Source of the DNA: Deltaproteobacteria bacterium
Lineage (GTDB): Bacteria; Desulfobacterota; Desulfomonilia; UBA1062
Direction of reading: 5' to 3'
DNA length: 64,000 nt
Assembly: GCA_015486075.1 (NCBI GenBank)
Contig: WFSG01000005.1
Location: 1-64,000, forward strand
The translations under genes and the position numbers were made by a program. The notes under the pieces are model-generated. The model saw nothing but the letters and a program-made list of their open reading frames with translations, was not told the origin of the DNA and did not search any database. Below, one piece after another: positions 8,577-17,915 of this stretch; positions within the stretch are counted from its first letter, which is position 1; every line of letters starts with the position of its first letter.

Positions 8577-9410
8577 CTAGCCGAGCTTAAAGTTGTCCAT
8601 CTCCTGCAAATCTATGTAAGACTTTTTTATCAGGCCATCTACGTCCCTAGCCCACATTCCCAGGGAGTTCCATACCTCTTCTAACACTAGAGGGACAAAG
8701 GGGTCACCTCCCGAGCCAATGTCAAAAGCCCGTATAATGGCATCGGCCAGATGCACGACCGCAACCCTATCTTTTGCCTTTGGCGCCTCGTTTGGATTAT
8801 GGTGAAACATGACCGGAACGGAAAGCCTTTCAGGAAGGCTCCATTCGCTGGACAACCAACCACCTATTTCGCTGTGGTCCGTGCCTATAATCTTCCTTTC
8901 CGCTTCCCTGAACGAGCATTTATCCTTCTTTATCCTGTCAAGTATTTTATCATAGTCGGTAGGCATGGATACCCTTACAACCACTTTGCCTATATCATGA
9001 AGAAGGGCTGCGGTTGATACCTCCTCGGGCTCTGCTAGGCCCAGATCACGGCTGATTGTACCCGCCACAATGGCACACCCAAGCGAATGTTCCCATAGAC
9101 CTACCATAGATTTTTCCATTAGGTCAAAGACAGATGCCGACAAAACAACTCCCTTTATGACATTAAACCCGAGTAGTATAATTGCATGGCTAATAGAAGA
9201 AATCCTACCTGGAAAACCGTAAAAAGGAGAGTTTACGAGCTTTAGAACCCTAGCGCTCAACACCTGATCAGACGATATAAGTTTCCCTAGATCCCTTGCC
9301 GTAACATCCGGACTTTCTACCATTTTGGTCAGTTTCTTAACAACAGGAGGTAGCGTGGGTAAGGACTGTATTTTCTTCGTGATAGACTTTATATGTTCTG
9401 CCTTACTCAT
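8577..9410 (-). CDS. HDOD-domain signal-output protein
   Basis: A 277-residue protein made almost entirely of one HDOD domain, a metal-less relative of HD phosphohydrolases common in environmental bacteria. The family pattern is clear: IQSLPTLPPVVKKLTKM near 14, ISSDQVLSARVLKLVNSPFYG (about 45-65), and ISHAIILLGFNVIKGVVLS. A more HD-like second half has LLHDIGKVVVRV (about 136-147) and a later His in MFHHNP. The role is regulatory and usually tied to c-di-GMP or two-component signalling. It overlaps the small upstream gene by eight bases and precedes the GGDEF gene by 12. Confidence 0.88.
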   Translation of the reverse strand: MSKAEHIKSITKKIQSLPTLPPVVKKLTKMVESPDVTARDLGKLISSDQVLSARVLKLVNSPFYGFPGRISSISHAIILLGFNVIKGVVLSASVFDLMEKSMVGLWEHSLGCAIVAGTISRDLGLAEPEEVSTAALLHDIGKVVVRVSMPTDYDKILDRIKKDKCSFREAERKIIGTDHSEIGGWLSSEWSLPERLSVPVMFHHNPNEAPKAKDRVAVVHLADAIIRAFDIGSGGDPFVPLVLEEVWNSLGMWARDVDGLIKKSYIDLQEMDNFKLG

Positions 9411-9783
9411 CTATCGAATCCCCCTTGTCATACGTTGTTAAACCATGCTGTCCTTCCTCCTCATCTCCGTCTTCCTCTGCATCGGCAGCTAATATTGCCC
9501 TCTCTATAGCATCCTTCAATCTCTCCATTACTGGGTTGCCCTTGAACACCTCGAACTTCTCTTCTATCCTCGATAGCTTTTCCTCTGGGCTTACCTCTGG
9601 TATCCCCATATCTACAGGGTGACCCTTTAGAGTCACAATCCTTACATCCATCTTCTTGAGCTTCTCTATAATATTAGCAGTCAACTCCGTGCTCTCTGCC
9701 AAAAGAGCCATTCCCTTCTCATTGCTTACAGGCTTTGCCAGTATCATTCCTGGTTTTACCTTTGTAATGGGTACCCTCTGCAA
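9403..9783 (-). CDS. Small protein resembling the N-terminal domain of HD-GYP proteins
   Basis: A 126-residue soluble protein without a firm family name. The N-terminal half (ITKVKPGMILAKPVSNEKG, then AESTELTANIIEKLKKMDV) matches the pattern found ahead of HD-GYP or HD domains, where a KPGM..A.PV segment leads into a helix-turn-helix-like element. The C-terminal third is helical and acidic. It overlaps the HDOD gene by eight bases, so a stand-alone regulatory domain acting in trans on that HDOD protein is the natural inference. A 27-base gap separates it from metG. Confidence 0.65.
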   Translation of the reverse strand: MQRVPITKVKPGMILAKPVSNEKGMALLAESTELTANIIEKLKKMDVRIVTLKGHPVDMGIPEVSPEEKLSRIEEKFEVFKGNPVMERLKDAIERAILAADAEEDGDEEEGQHGLTTYDKGDSIDE

Positions 9784-9810
9784 ACTCCCTCTCCCCCTTG
9801 GATTATCTCC

Positions 9811-11694
9811 CTATCTAATACTAGAACCCACCTCGGGTTCCTTGTCAAATGTCAACAATGCAAAGTGCCCGTCCGGTGTTTTGGCTGCAAGCAGCATGCC
9901 TTGGCTCATGAGGCCCTTAAGCTTGACAGGCTTCAGGTTCGCAATCACAACGGTGTATTTTCCAACTAGGTCTCCAGGTGAATATTCCTTTCCTAGGCCA
10001 GCCACTATCTGTATCTTCTTTCCTATGTCCACCTCTAACTTTAAGAGCTTCTCCGTGCCCTCAACCCTGGACGCGTTTATTATCTTTCCTGCCTTAAGAT
10101 TAACCTTGGAGAAATACCCCATGTCGATAAAATCATCCCCGGTGGCCTGCTTTTTTTCCTTTTGAGGCTCTATGTTTTCGACCCTTGGGAAAAGGGCCTT
10201 TACCAGGCTAACCCTGTTACCTGGCCTCAAAACTCCGAACCTGGAGATAGAATCTATGCTTACCTCACCTGTATATCCTATCATATCTAAAAGCTTCGCT
10301 GACAGCGACGGCATTACCGGTTGCAACATCACACCAAGGAATCTGAGCCCTTCCATCAGGGTATAAAGAACAACCTTTAGCCTCTTGCTATCCTCTTTCG
10401 CCAGAACCCAAGGCTTGGCGGTATCTATGTACTTGTTCATACCCGAAATCAGACCCCAAATAGATCTTATAGCATTATGAAAGCTCAAGCCATCCATGTT
10501 CCTCTTAAACGCTTCTGCTGCCTCCAAGGCCAAGGACATTATACCTTCATCCACCTTGGGCCCATCCCCTCCAGGTTCAGGCACTATTCCCCCAAAATAC
10601 TTCTCAACCATGCTCAGGCTCCTACTTACCAAGTTGCCAAGATCATTCGCAAGGTCCGAATTATACCTCTGCACCATAGATGCCTCTGAAAAATTTGAAT
10701 CAAGGCCAAAGACCATATCCCGAACTAAGAAAAACCGGAATGCGTCAACCCCATACTTGTCTTTCAGTTCTAGCGGATCTACTACATTTCCAAGGCTTTT
10801 CGACATCTTGGTAGACTCAACATTCCAGTAACCATGTACATTAAGATGCCTGAAAGGCTTAAGCCCTATGGATTTCAACATAATAGGCCAGTACACAGCG
10901 TGCGGCTTAAGTATATCCTTTGCGATAAGGTGCTCACACGCCTGCCAAAACTTTTTGAAATCCTTTCCGTCGGGATAACCTATGCCAGTAAGGTAATTAA
11001 TAAGTGCATCAAACCATACGTAACATACGTAATCCCTGTCAAAAGGTAGTTCAATACCCCACTTAAGCCGTTTTTTGGGTCTCGATATGCACAGGTCTTC
11101 TATGGGTTCCCTAAGCATACCAAGCACCTCGTTCCTGTACCTGTCAGGCCTTATGAAATCAGGGTGCTCATTGATGTAATCCACTAGCCATGGCCTATAC
11201 TTTTCCAACTTAAAAAAGTAGTTTTCCTCTTGCACAAAGTTAACCTGTTGCATGTGGATGGGACATTTGCCGTCCTCAAGCTCGTCCTCCGTATAGAACC
11301 TCTCGCATCCTATACAGTAATATCCACCGTATTCTCCAAAATATATGTCCCCATTTTCGTATACTGCATTAAGTATTTGCTGCACTGTTTTTATGTGGTC
11401 TTCATCCGTTGTACGTATAAATCGGTTTATCTCTATATCCATCTTTGGCCACAAATCCCTGAACTTTGCACTGTTCTCATCAGCAAGTTTCTTCGGGGTT
11501 GTGCCTAGTTCCCTTGCCGTCTGGGCTATCTTGTCACCGTGTTCATCAGTACCTGTAAGAAAAAACACCTTTTTACCAATCAACCTGTTGTACCTTGCAA
11601 GAACGTCCGCAATTACGGTCGTGTACACATGCCCAAGATGGGGCTTGGCATTTACGTAGTATATAGGCGTGGTTATGTAAAAGTAATCGCTCAT
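9811..11694 (-). CDS. metG: Methionyl-tRNA synthetase with C-terminal tRNA-binding domain
   Basis: MetRS charges tRNA-Met with methionine. The 627-residue protein is class I: HLGH at 19-22, a Cys-containing zinc knuckle region (CIGCERF, then GKCPIH) near 128-147, and KMSKS followed by LGN near residue 300. An anticodon-binding helical domain follows. About 525-627 is a Trbp111-like OB-fold (FSKVNLKAGKI, IVAGLGKEYSPGDLVGK) that gives dimerisation and tRNA affinity. The ATG shares its A with the stop of the upstream PSP1-domain gene. Confidence 0.97.
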   Translation of the reverse strand: MSDYFYITTPIYYVNAKPHLGHVYTTVIADVLARYNRLIGKKVFFLTGTDEHGDKIAQTARELGTTPKKLADENSAKFRDLWPKMDIEINRFIRTTDEDHIKTVQQILNAVYENGDIYFGEYGGYYCIGCERFYTEDELEDGKCPIHMQQVNFVQEENYFFKLEKYRPWLVDYINEHPDFIRPDRYRNEVLGMLREPIEDLCISRPKKRLKWGIELPFDRDYVCYVWFDALINYLTGIGYPDGKDFKKFWQACEHLIAKDILKPHAVYWPIMLKSIGLKPFRHLNVHGYWNVESTKMSKSLGNVVDPLELKDKYGVDAFRFFLVRDMVFGLDSNFSEASMVQRYNSDLANDLGNLVSRSLSMVEKYFGGIVPEPGGDGPKVDEGIMSLALEAAEAFKRNMDGLSFHNAIRSIWGLISGMNKYIDTAKPWVLAKEDSKRLKVVLYTLMEGLRFLGVMLQPVMPSLSAKLLDMIGYTGEVSIDSISRFGVLRPGNRVSLVKALFPRVENIEPQKEKKQATGDDFIDMGYFSKVNLKAGKIINASRVEGTEKLLKLEVDIGKKIQIVAGLGKEYSPGDLVGKYTVVIANLKPVKLKGLMSQGMLLAAKTPDGHFALLTFDKEPEVGSSIR

Positions 11695-12671
11695 TACTTT
11701 CTCCTCTTCTTCTTTTTCCTTCTAGAAGATCCCTTTTTCGATTTCTTTTTTTTGATCTCGGTACTAGATTCTTCCTCGGACTCATTTACAATATCTTTAT
11801 TCGCGCGTTCCACCTTACTTATGCCCTCTGTAAGCTCCAGATACTCTTCCTCTGTCAGGATATCTGAAACACTCGCCTTCACAAACCTCCTATCCGGGGT
11901 CTTTGCAATAAAGCTCTGGTTCATTACGTTTATACTCACCACAGTGCACAGGCCCTGTTCCAAGTATACCTTTTTACCAGGCCTTGGCAGGGCCTCAATA
12001 AGATCAGAATATGCCTCCTGTTCGTACGCGAGGCAGCATTTAAGTTTTCCACAAAGTCCTGATATCTTGCCTGGATTAAGGTTCATGCTCTGATCCTTTG
12101 CCATCTTAAGGGAAATCCTTTGAAAACCACTTAAAAATTTGCTACAGCAAAGTTCCCTACCGCAGGAGCCAATGCCCCCTATCATGGCTGCCTCCTGCCT
12201 TGCCCCTATCTGCCTTAACTCTATCCTGGTTTTGCATCTCTTTACGAGGTCTTTTAGTAACTCCCTAAAGTCAACGCGCGTCTCTGCCACAAAGTAGAAT
12301 ATTACCTTTTTTTCGTCAAATGTCAGTTCCACCCTTGAAAGCTTCATGGGTAAAGACCTTGCCTCTATCCGCTCCAGGCAGTAGTTAAAGTACTCCTTCT
12401 CCTTTTCCCTTAGCCTCTGTAATTTCTTTAAATCTTCCTGGCTTGCCTTCCTCAATACTGGCTTTATATCACTGAGACCTTCTATGTCTGCCTTGGAGGC
12501 TTCGCTGAGAACCCTGCCGGTAGTTTTGCCGTTCTCTGTGTCCACCACGATAAGGTCGTGCTTCTTTAGCCTGACATCACTGGCTTCGAATATGTACGGT
12601 GTCGAGCTATTGTCAAACCTTACCCATATAAACCTTTTTTCTGATAATTGACTTCCCATAACCGTTCCCAT
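11694..12671 (-). CDS. PSP1-domain protein, YaaT family
   Basis: A 325-residue cytoplasmic protein of the PSP1/YaaT (RicT) family. In Bacillus, RicT works with RicA and RicF as an iron-sulfur complex affecting RNase Y maturation events. The PSP1 core has RQIGARQEAAMIGGIGSCGRELCC and later KISGLCGKLKCCL, giving the characteristic Cys-rich signature (about 165-215). The last 50 residues are very rich in Lys, Ser and Glu, a nucleic-acid-like tail. It is directly upstream of metG with a one-base overlap; this pairing recurs in Deltaproteobacteria. The exact role outside Firmicutes is unknown. Confidence 0.88.
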   Translation of the reverse strand: MGTVMGSQLSEKRFIWVRFDNSSTPYIFEASDVRLKKHDLIVVDTENGKTTGRVLSEASKADIEGLSDIKPVLRKASQEDLKKLQRLREKEKEYFNYCLERIEARSLPMKLSRVELTFDEKKVIFYFVAETRVDFRELLKDLVKRCKTRIELRQIGARQEAAMIGGIGSCGRELCCSKFLSGFQRISLKMAKDQSMNLNPGKISGLCGKLKCCLAYEQEAYSDLIEALPRPGKKVYLEQGLCTVVSINVMNQSFIAKTPDRRFVKASVSDILTEEEYLELTEGISKVERANKDIVNESEEESSTEIKKKKSKKGSSRRKKKKRRK

Positions 12672-12754
12672 GTTATCAATCTTATGAACAACTTTTCAAG
12701 CACCTTTACAAATCCTAGCATTTATACTTATAAATAGTATCCGAGGAGTAAACA

Positions 12755-13417
12755 ATGGGCAAAATAGAAGCAGCAGTAAAGAGTATACTAAAAGAGATAC
12801 CAGACAACGTGGAGGTTGTGGCGGCTGCAAAAACTAGGACTGCAGAGGAAATACTTGAGGCCATAGAAGCTGGTATACGTATAGTGGGGGAAAACTACAT
12901 ACAGGAATCACTTCCTATAATTGAAAAAATCGGAGACAAGGCAATATGGCATTTCATCGGTCACTTGCAAAAAAATAAGGCCAAGTATGTGGTACCACAC
13001 TACGACATGGTCGAAACCGTTGATTCTATACCGTTGGCAGAACAAATAAGCAAGTATGCAATAAAGCTTGACAAGGTAATGCCCGTACTCATTGAAATAA
13101 ATAGCGCCAGGGAGCCTCAAAAGTATGGAGTCTTTCCGGAGAAAGCCATTGATCTCATTACAGGCATAAAGGATTTACCAGGTTTAAAGATAATGGGTCT
13201 AATGACCATGGGCCCTGCAGTCAATGACCCGGCCCTTCTCAGGCCATACTTCGCGGAGACAAAGTCATTGTTCGACACCATAAAAAATTCTGGCATCGAT
13301 GGTATTGAAATGAAATATCTATCCATGGGCATGAGTGATTCATATCTGATTGCAATAGAAGAAGGTTCAAATGTAATCAGGATAGGCACAAAAATTTTTG
13401 GCCATAGAGCGTATTAG
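12755..13417 (+). CDS. Pyridoxal 5'-phosphate homeostasis protein (YggS family)
   Basis: A 220-residue single-domain PLP-binding TIM barrel that buffers PLP and affects amino acid and 2-oxoacid balance; it has no known catalytic substrate. The PLP lysine is expected at K26 in VVAAAKTRTAEEI. Other signatures are GENYIQE (about 50-56), WHFIGHLQKNK (about 68-78), and GLMTMGP with a C-terminal LSMGMS..Y and IRIGTKIFG. It starts 84 bases from the divergent YaaT-family gene, preceded by GAGG, and ends eight bases from the convergent histidine kinase gene. Confidence 0.95.
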   Translation: MGKIEAAVKSILKEIPDNVEVVAAAKTRTAEEILEAIEAGIRIVGENYIQESLPIIEKIGDKAIWHFIGHLQKNKAKYVVPHYDMVETVDSIPLAEQISKYAIKLDKVMPVLIEINSAREPQKYGVFPEKAIDLITGIKDLPGLKIMGLMTMGPAVNDPALLRPYFAETKSLFDTIKNSGIDGIEMKYLSMGMSDSYLIAIEEGSNVIRIGTKIFGHRAY

Positions 13418-13424
13418 AATTGCA

Positions 13425-14825
13425 TCAAGGTAATGCCTGCCTTGAGCTTAAATCCACTGAACCCACTCTTTGTGATAGTCTCCTGTCAAGGGGAATCTTG
13501 AGGGTAAAGACTGCTCCAGGATCCAGCTTTGGACTTGCCGATATCTCTCCCCCTATCTTAATTATTGCTATCCGCGCCTCGGTCAGTCCTAGGCCTATTT
13601 TTAATGGGTCTGTTGAAAAAAACGGTGTAAATATTCTTTCCATGTCAGCTTTCAGCCCATCTCCATTGTCATTTATATCTATTAAGGCATAACCAGGTAT
13701 CTTACGAATATTTATTACTATGTTTTTAGAATGAGCCTCTACACTATTCTCCAAAATCCTTCTAAGAGCAAGCCTTACATGATGTGCATCGGTATATGCC
13801 TTTACATTCCTATCGCCCACAATGGTAAATATCACATTGGGGTCGGCAGATGTTACAGTGTCCCTGACTAGCTCGGTTATATACTCCCAGGAAAGGGAAA
13901 GTTCCATATTTGCTACTTCTTCGTATCTCTCTATGCGCCTCACCATGTTTTCTATCCTAGATACAGATGCCTTCATGCTGTTTACTTCTTCAAAAGATTT
14001 CATTTTCTCCAGTCTTTTAATGTATGCCCCTATTACCATTATGGGATTACGGAGTTCGTGGGCAAGGCCCTGTATCATGCACTGAAGATCTTCTGCCTGC
14101 GTTACAAGCCTTTTCTGCATTGCACGTATTTCAGTTACATCCCTGCCAATTATTGACTGGGCATATACACGATTCCTCTCTATGAGGGGGGTACTCATCA
14201 TTGAAAAAACACCTAGCCTACCGTTTAACACGTTTAACCTTATCTCAGCCTTTGATGGTACCTTTTCAGTAAACGTTCTGTCTATCATACCCTGCATCTT
14301 TTCCCTGTCCTCTTCTACGACAAACTCTGAAAACCTCTTTCCAATTAGGCGTTCATTGTAGCCAGAAAGATATTTCTTTAGCATATCATTGCAGAACATG
14401 ATCCTTCCCGTAGGACCAATAACAAAGATGATATCTGTCGCATGCTTTATGATAGCGCTGAAACGCCTTGCATCTCTGAGCATGATAGACTTTTTTTCCT
14501 TGATAGCAAGATTCTTTTCTTCCAGGGTTTCTATTAGCCTATCCCCCATGTTGTAAGAATCAACAATCTCTTCATGCAATCCTTTAATAGCATTTATAAC
14601 CCTTGCATCCCGTGGTATGATGCCAGAGACCGTATCGGGTACGCTTTTCAGCCTCTCCCCGTCAGTGACTATATAAACATGTCCTTTTACACAACCATTA
14701 AGACTAAAATAAATATCGGGTTCTACAAATACAAGAGAGTTTTCCTGAACATCTCCCAGACAATCTATCCGCTCAGCTTTTACCCCCAATGGAGGTCCCT
14801 TTTTCCCCAACCAATATAGTCCCAT
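13425..14825 (-). CDS. Soluble PAS-domain sensor histidine kinase
   Basis: A cytoplasmic sensor kinase of 466 residues. There is an unassigned N-terminal region of about 100 residues, a helical linker, a PAS domain (about 120-235, TGRIMFCNDML, ending GRDVTEIRAMQ), a HisKA-like dimerisation helix with His256 in GLAHELRNP, and a HATPase domain with the N box (RRILENSVEA), G1 (DINDNGDG) and GLGLTEARI. No membrane segment is visible. No response regulator lies next to it, so its partner is elsewhere. The ATG at 14825 is preferred over an upstream TTG. It is divergent from the flippase-like gene. Confidence 0.9.
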   Translation of the reverse strand: MGLYWLGKKGPPLGVKAERIDCLGDVQENSLVFVEPDIYFSLNGCVKGHVYIVTDGERLKSVPDTVSGIIPRDARVINAIKGLHEEIVDSYNMGDRLIETLEEKNLAIKEKKSIMLRDARRFSAIIKHATDIIFVIGPTGRIMFCNDMLKKYLSGYNERLIGKRFSEFVVEEDREKMQGMIDRTFTEKVPSKAEIRLNVLNGRLGVFSMMSTPLIERNRVYAQSIIGRDVTEIRAMQKRLVTQAEDLQCMIQGLAHELRNPIMVIGAYIKRLEKMKSFEEVNSMKASVSRIENMVRRIERYEEVANMELSLSWEYITELVRDTVTSADPNVIFTIVGDRNVKAYTDAHHVRLALRRILENSVEAHSKNIVINIRKIPGYALIDINDNGDGLKADMERIFTPFFSTDPLKIGLGLTEARIAIIKIGGEISASPKLDPGAVFTLKIPLDRRLSQRVGSVDLSSRQALP

Positions 14826-15022
14826 ACGCAATATCTCGGAAATCTATGATATTTTCTTTATACCCCATGACTAGTAGGCCATGCATGAAGAAATCTAGCC
14901 TCCAGGCCAGGACAAAGTGCTGTTTTTAAAAAAGCTAGTTATTGTGACCACACAACAAAAGATAAATGCCATATGGTTACATTCACCATTGTAATATAGT
15001 CAGGTGATACAGTCTTGTAAGC

Positions 15023-16090
15023 GTGCTCTTTGTCTGCTATGAAAGGCTAATGTCAGAAGGAAAATCTTCCAAGGCAAGAAGATTATTACTGTTCTTTCTA
15101 ATTAGTGGGATCACGATTGGTATTGTAGTCATTGCATCATCAAACATCCGAACATTGGATGCACTTAAGCACATTGACCTAAGGGATATCTTGGCCCTGT
15201 GTATACTCACGTTCATGATGTACGTCTTTGATAGCATGAGAATAGTTGTACTGAGCAGGGCCATTGGCAAGAAGGTCCCTTTCTCTTATGCCATGAAAAC
15301 CATTTTCGTAGGCAGTTTCTTCGGTGCCATAACACCGCTACAGTCCGGCATGCTCCCAGCCGAGATTTACATGATGTTCAAATACGGGATCCCTCTGGGT
15401 TCCTCTATCTCCATAGACGCAATAAAGCGCATATCTACAATGGGCGTGCTTGCTTTTAGCGGCATGGTGGTTTTACTAACCAACAAGGAATTTACATCAA
15501 GCAGGTTCCTCATTTACATCTACTACTATGTTATATTCTTTTACTTTTTTATCTCTTTCATATTCCTTGGCGTTTACTTCTTTCCAAGGCAAACTATGTG
15601 GCTAGTTGATAAAATACTTGGCTTCCTCCATAGGCACAAGGTAATAAAAGATTACAAGGTGGATAGATACGTGCACGCAGTGGCCGACGATTACTACAAG
15701 GCCATAAATTTCTTTACCCACGAGGGTAAATCAGGCTTTTTTTTAGCTATTATCCTGACTATTCTACTTTTCTTCACAGATTTCATCATGGCACCTGTAA
15801 TTATACATGGCCTAGGCTACCCAGTGCCATTCTCTAAGGCACTGCAGGCACAGATTGTACTCTTCCCTGCACTGTACTTTTCTCCAACCCCAGGGGGAAG
15901 CGGGGTTGCCGAGGGAGGATTTGCCCTTTTATTTGCTAGCTTCATCCCTAAATACCTTATTGGCATATCCGTTGTTATATGGAGAGTTTTCACCTCTTAT
16001 ATCAGTGTTATCATTGGTAGTTTCCTTACCGTTGGCTTTATAGATATCGAAAAAATACTCGGCCCCAGATCAGGGGCAAATAAGCCTTAG
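15023..16090 (+). CDS. Lysylphosphatidylglycerol synthase TM-region/UPF0104 family membrane protein
   Basis: A polytopic inner-membrane protein of 355 residues with seven or eight hydrophobic segments. It belongs to the UPF0104 family, related to the flippase half of MprF and to AglD. Seen signatures: the loop FGAITPLQSGMLPAEIYMMFKYG (about 97-120) and SPTPGGSGVAEGGFALLF (about 291-308), the conserved GG.G..E motif. The likely role is moving a lipid or lipid-linked sugar across the membrane; the substrate is unknown. Start is GTG 15023 or ATG 15050; neither has a strong Shine-Dalgarno. Its last 21 bases overlap the convergent SAM hydrolase gene. Confidence 0.82.
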   Translation: MLFVCYERLMSEGKSSKARRLLLFFLISGITIGIVVIASSNIRTLDALKHIDLRDILALCILTFMMYVFDSMRIVVLSRAIGKKVPFSYAMKTIFVGSFFGAITPLQSGMLPAEIYMMFKYGIPLGSSISIDAIKRISTMGVLAFSGMVVLLTNKEFTSSRFLIYIYYYVIFFYFFISFIFLGVYFFPRQTMWLVDKILGFLHRHKVIKDYKVDRYVHAVADDYYKAINFFTHEGKSGFFLAIILTILLFFTDFIMAPVIIHGLGYPVPFSKALQAQIVLFPALYFSPTPGGSGVAEGGFALLFASFIPKYLIGISVVIWRVFTSYISVIIGSFLTVGFIDIEKILGPRSGANKP

Positions 16091-16801
16091 AGGCATGCCT
16101 AGCCTAGCACCGAGCATACTTGCAGCACTTCCCTTATTAGATACAACCTCCACTGTGCCAGAACTACCCTTTATAAGGCCAATGCTATCTCCTGGTATAT
16201 TTTCAAATGTATCCGCAACAAGGGATACAATACTATCCCCTATCTCCAGGTTGCACCCTGGTTTGAGGCTACTTGCATCTATGTTTGTTACCACATTACC
16301 GAAATGATCGATATGGACCACCAAGGGCCTCGATATATCAAGCATAAAAGGTCTCTCCACAGGAGGTCCCATTGCCTCAAGAGAGGTACCTGAGAGAATC
16401 CTGGACACAACAGGTGCAAAGATATCCCTTGCATGAAAGGTTGATGATATGGGACCTTCCGGCCTCCACCTAATCTCCCTCACTTCTTGCGCAGGTAGAA
16501 GAAATGAAAATATACCGTTATCCGGCCCAACCAGAATATGCCCGGCCTTTCTCAGGCCTATTACCTTCCTAGCTGTTCCCACACCAGGGTCCACGACAGC
16601 TAGGTGTACACTACCCACTGGAAACCAGGAATATGTGGTGTATATAAGCCATGCCCCGGAGATAACGGCAAAGGGTGGTATATCATGGGTGATATCCACA
16701 ATGCGCACATCCGGGTGCTCTGAGATTATCCTTGCCTTTACCTGTGCAACATAGCTATCTTTTAAGCCGAAATCCGTGAGCAAGGTAACTGTATTATGCA
16801 T
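16070..16801 (-). CDS. S-adenosyl-L-methionine hydrolase (adenosine-forming), DUF62 family
   Basis: This family uses a bound hydroxide to split SAM into adenosine and methionine and is related to the fluorinase and chlorinase of actinobacteria. The 243-residue protein shows LLTDFGLKDSYV (about 7-18) with the conserved Asp, DITHDIPPF, VVDPGVGT (about 69-76), VGPDNGIFS and IDHFGNVVTNI (about 173-183). The 23-residue halogenase insertion is not apparent, favouring hydrolase over halogenase. Why bacteria make this enzyme is unsettled. It is the gene after the SDR epimerase on the minus strand. Confidence 0.9.
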   Translation of the reverse strand: MHNTVTLLTDFGLKDSYVAQVKARIISEHPDVRIVDITHDIPPFAVISGAWLIYTTYSWFPVGSVHLAVVDPGVGTARKVIGLRKAGHILVGPDNGIFSFLLPAQEVREIRWRPEGPISSTFHARDIFAPVVSRILSGTSLEAMGPPVERPFMLDISRPLVVHIDHFGNVVTNIDASSLKPGCNLEIGDSIVSLVADTFENIPGDSIGLIKGSSGTVEVVSNKGSAASMLGARLGMPLRLICP

Positions 16802-16868
16802 GGCCCTTTAATATCCCAGAAATTCAAGAATAGTTCAAATTTTTGCCATCTTTTAATAACAGACTTTG

Positions 16869-17840
16869 TCACCAAAATCTCTCTAAAATTGTGGTCTTGC
16901 TTGATTTTACATGCCTAACAAAGGTCTCAAATGCACCTTTGGTATCATACTTGAATTTGTATCCAAGCTCCTTCTTCAACTTCTCATTACTGGCTATCCA
17001 CGGGTAGCGTACCATGTTGAGTGCTGGACTCGGGAACTCTGTTATAAACCTTAACCTCAGGAGCCACATCAAGTTGTTCAGTGGATACAAAACGGATGCA
17101 GGTAACTTTAAAGAATAGCCACCTAGCATGTGTATCATCTCGTCAAATGTCATGGTGCCGTCAGAGGCAAGGTTGTAAGCACCGCATTTCTTCTTTTCCA
17201 GGAGCTGATATATAATCTCCACCAAGTCATCTTCGTGTATGAATTGAAAAGGTATGGTATCCCTGGGCATCAGCACAATTTTCTTCTTGAGATGCTTGGC
17301 AAGAGGATTATCAAACCCAGGGCCTACCACAAAACAGGGCCTTATAATGGTAAGGCATATATCAGGGTGGGCTTCCTGGAACTCTCTACAGACATACTCA
17401 AGTTCTTTCTTGTTCTTTGAATAAGTAAAATCATCGTTCCCCCTCAATGGGCTATCCTCTGTTAGAATAGGGGGATTATCCTCATGAAATCCGTATGCAG
17501 TTGTAGAGGAGCAATGCAGTATCTGCTTGATACCTGCCCTTTTGCATGAATCTAGCAGGTTTCTCGTACCGTTTATATTTATGTCTTCCATGAGGGCCTT
17601 GTTGTGTATGGGCGGCAGCACAAATGCTGTATGTATTACCCAGTCAAAATCTTTACCTGAAAGCAGGGGATAGAGGTCATCCCTTATATCATGCCTGATA
17701 AACCTTAACTTCTTGGAGGTATACGCAGGCACCTTGATATCAATACCCACGACTTCTTCCACGTCCTGCTTTTTATCCAGTAGCCTAACCAGGCTTGATC
17801 CGAAATACCCTCCCACTCCAGTTATGAAAACCTTTTTCAT
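16869..17840 (-). CDS. NAD-dependent epimerase/dehydratase family (extended SDR)
   Basis: An extended short-chain dehydrogenase of 323 residues with the Rossmann motif TGVGGYFG (about 6-13), the acidic NAD-selecting residue in VGIDIK, HTAFV, and the catalytic pair Y..K in FTYSKNKKELEY (about 139-150) with an upstream SSTTAYG. Nucleotide-sugar epimerases, hydroxysteroid dehydrogenase-like enzymes and dihydroflavonol reductase-like proteins all share this layout, so the substrate is not assigned. The ATG at 17840 has GAGGG five bases upstream; an earlier ATG adds four residues. Position beside the racemase and the CoA-metabolism genes hints at a hydroxy- or keto-acid/lipid substrate. Confidence 0.88.
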   Translation of the reverse strand: MKKVFITGVGGYFGSSLVRLLDKKQDVEEVVGIDIKVPAYTSKKLRFIRHDIRDDLYPLLSGKDFDWVIHTAFVLPPIHNKALMEDININGTRNLLDSCKRAGIKQILHCSSTTAYGFHEDNPPILTEDSPLRGNDDFTYSKNKKELEYVCREFQEAHPDICLTIIRPCFVVGPGFDNPLAKHLKKKIVLMPRDTIPFQFIHEDDLVEIIYQLLEKKKCGAYNLASDGTMTFDEMIHMLGGYSLKLPASVLYPLNNLMWLLRLRFITEFPSPALNMVRYPWIASNEKLKKELGYKFKYDTKGAFETFVRHVKSSKTTILERFW

Positions 17841-17915
17841 GTAATCCCTCATCCTGCTCTAAATATGGCCTTGCGGCCTTGGATCCCTCCACTATGCCCA
17901 TACAAAGATCAATAC

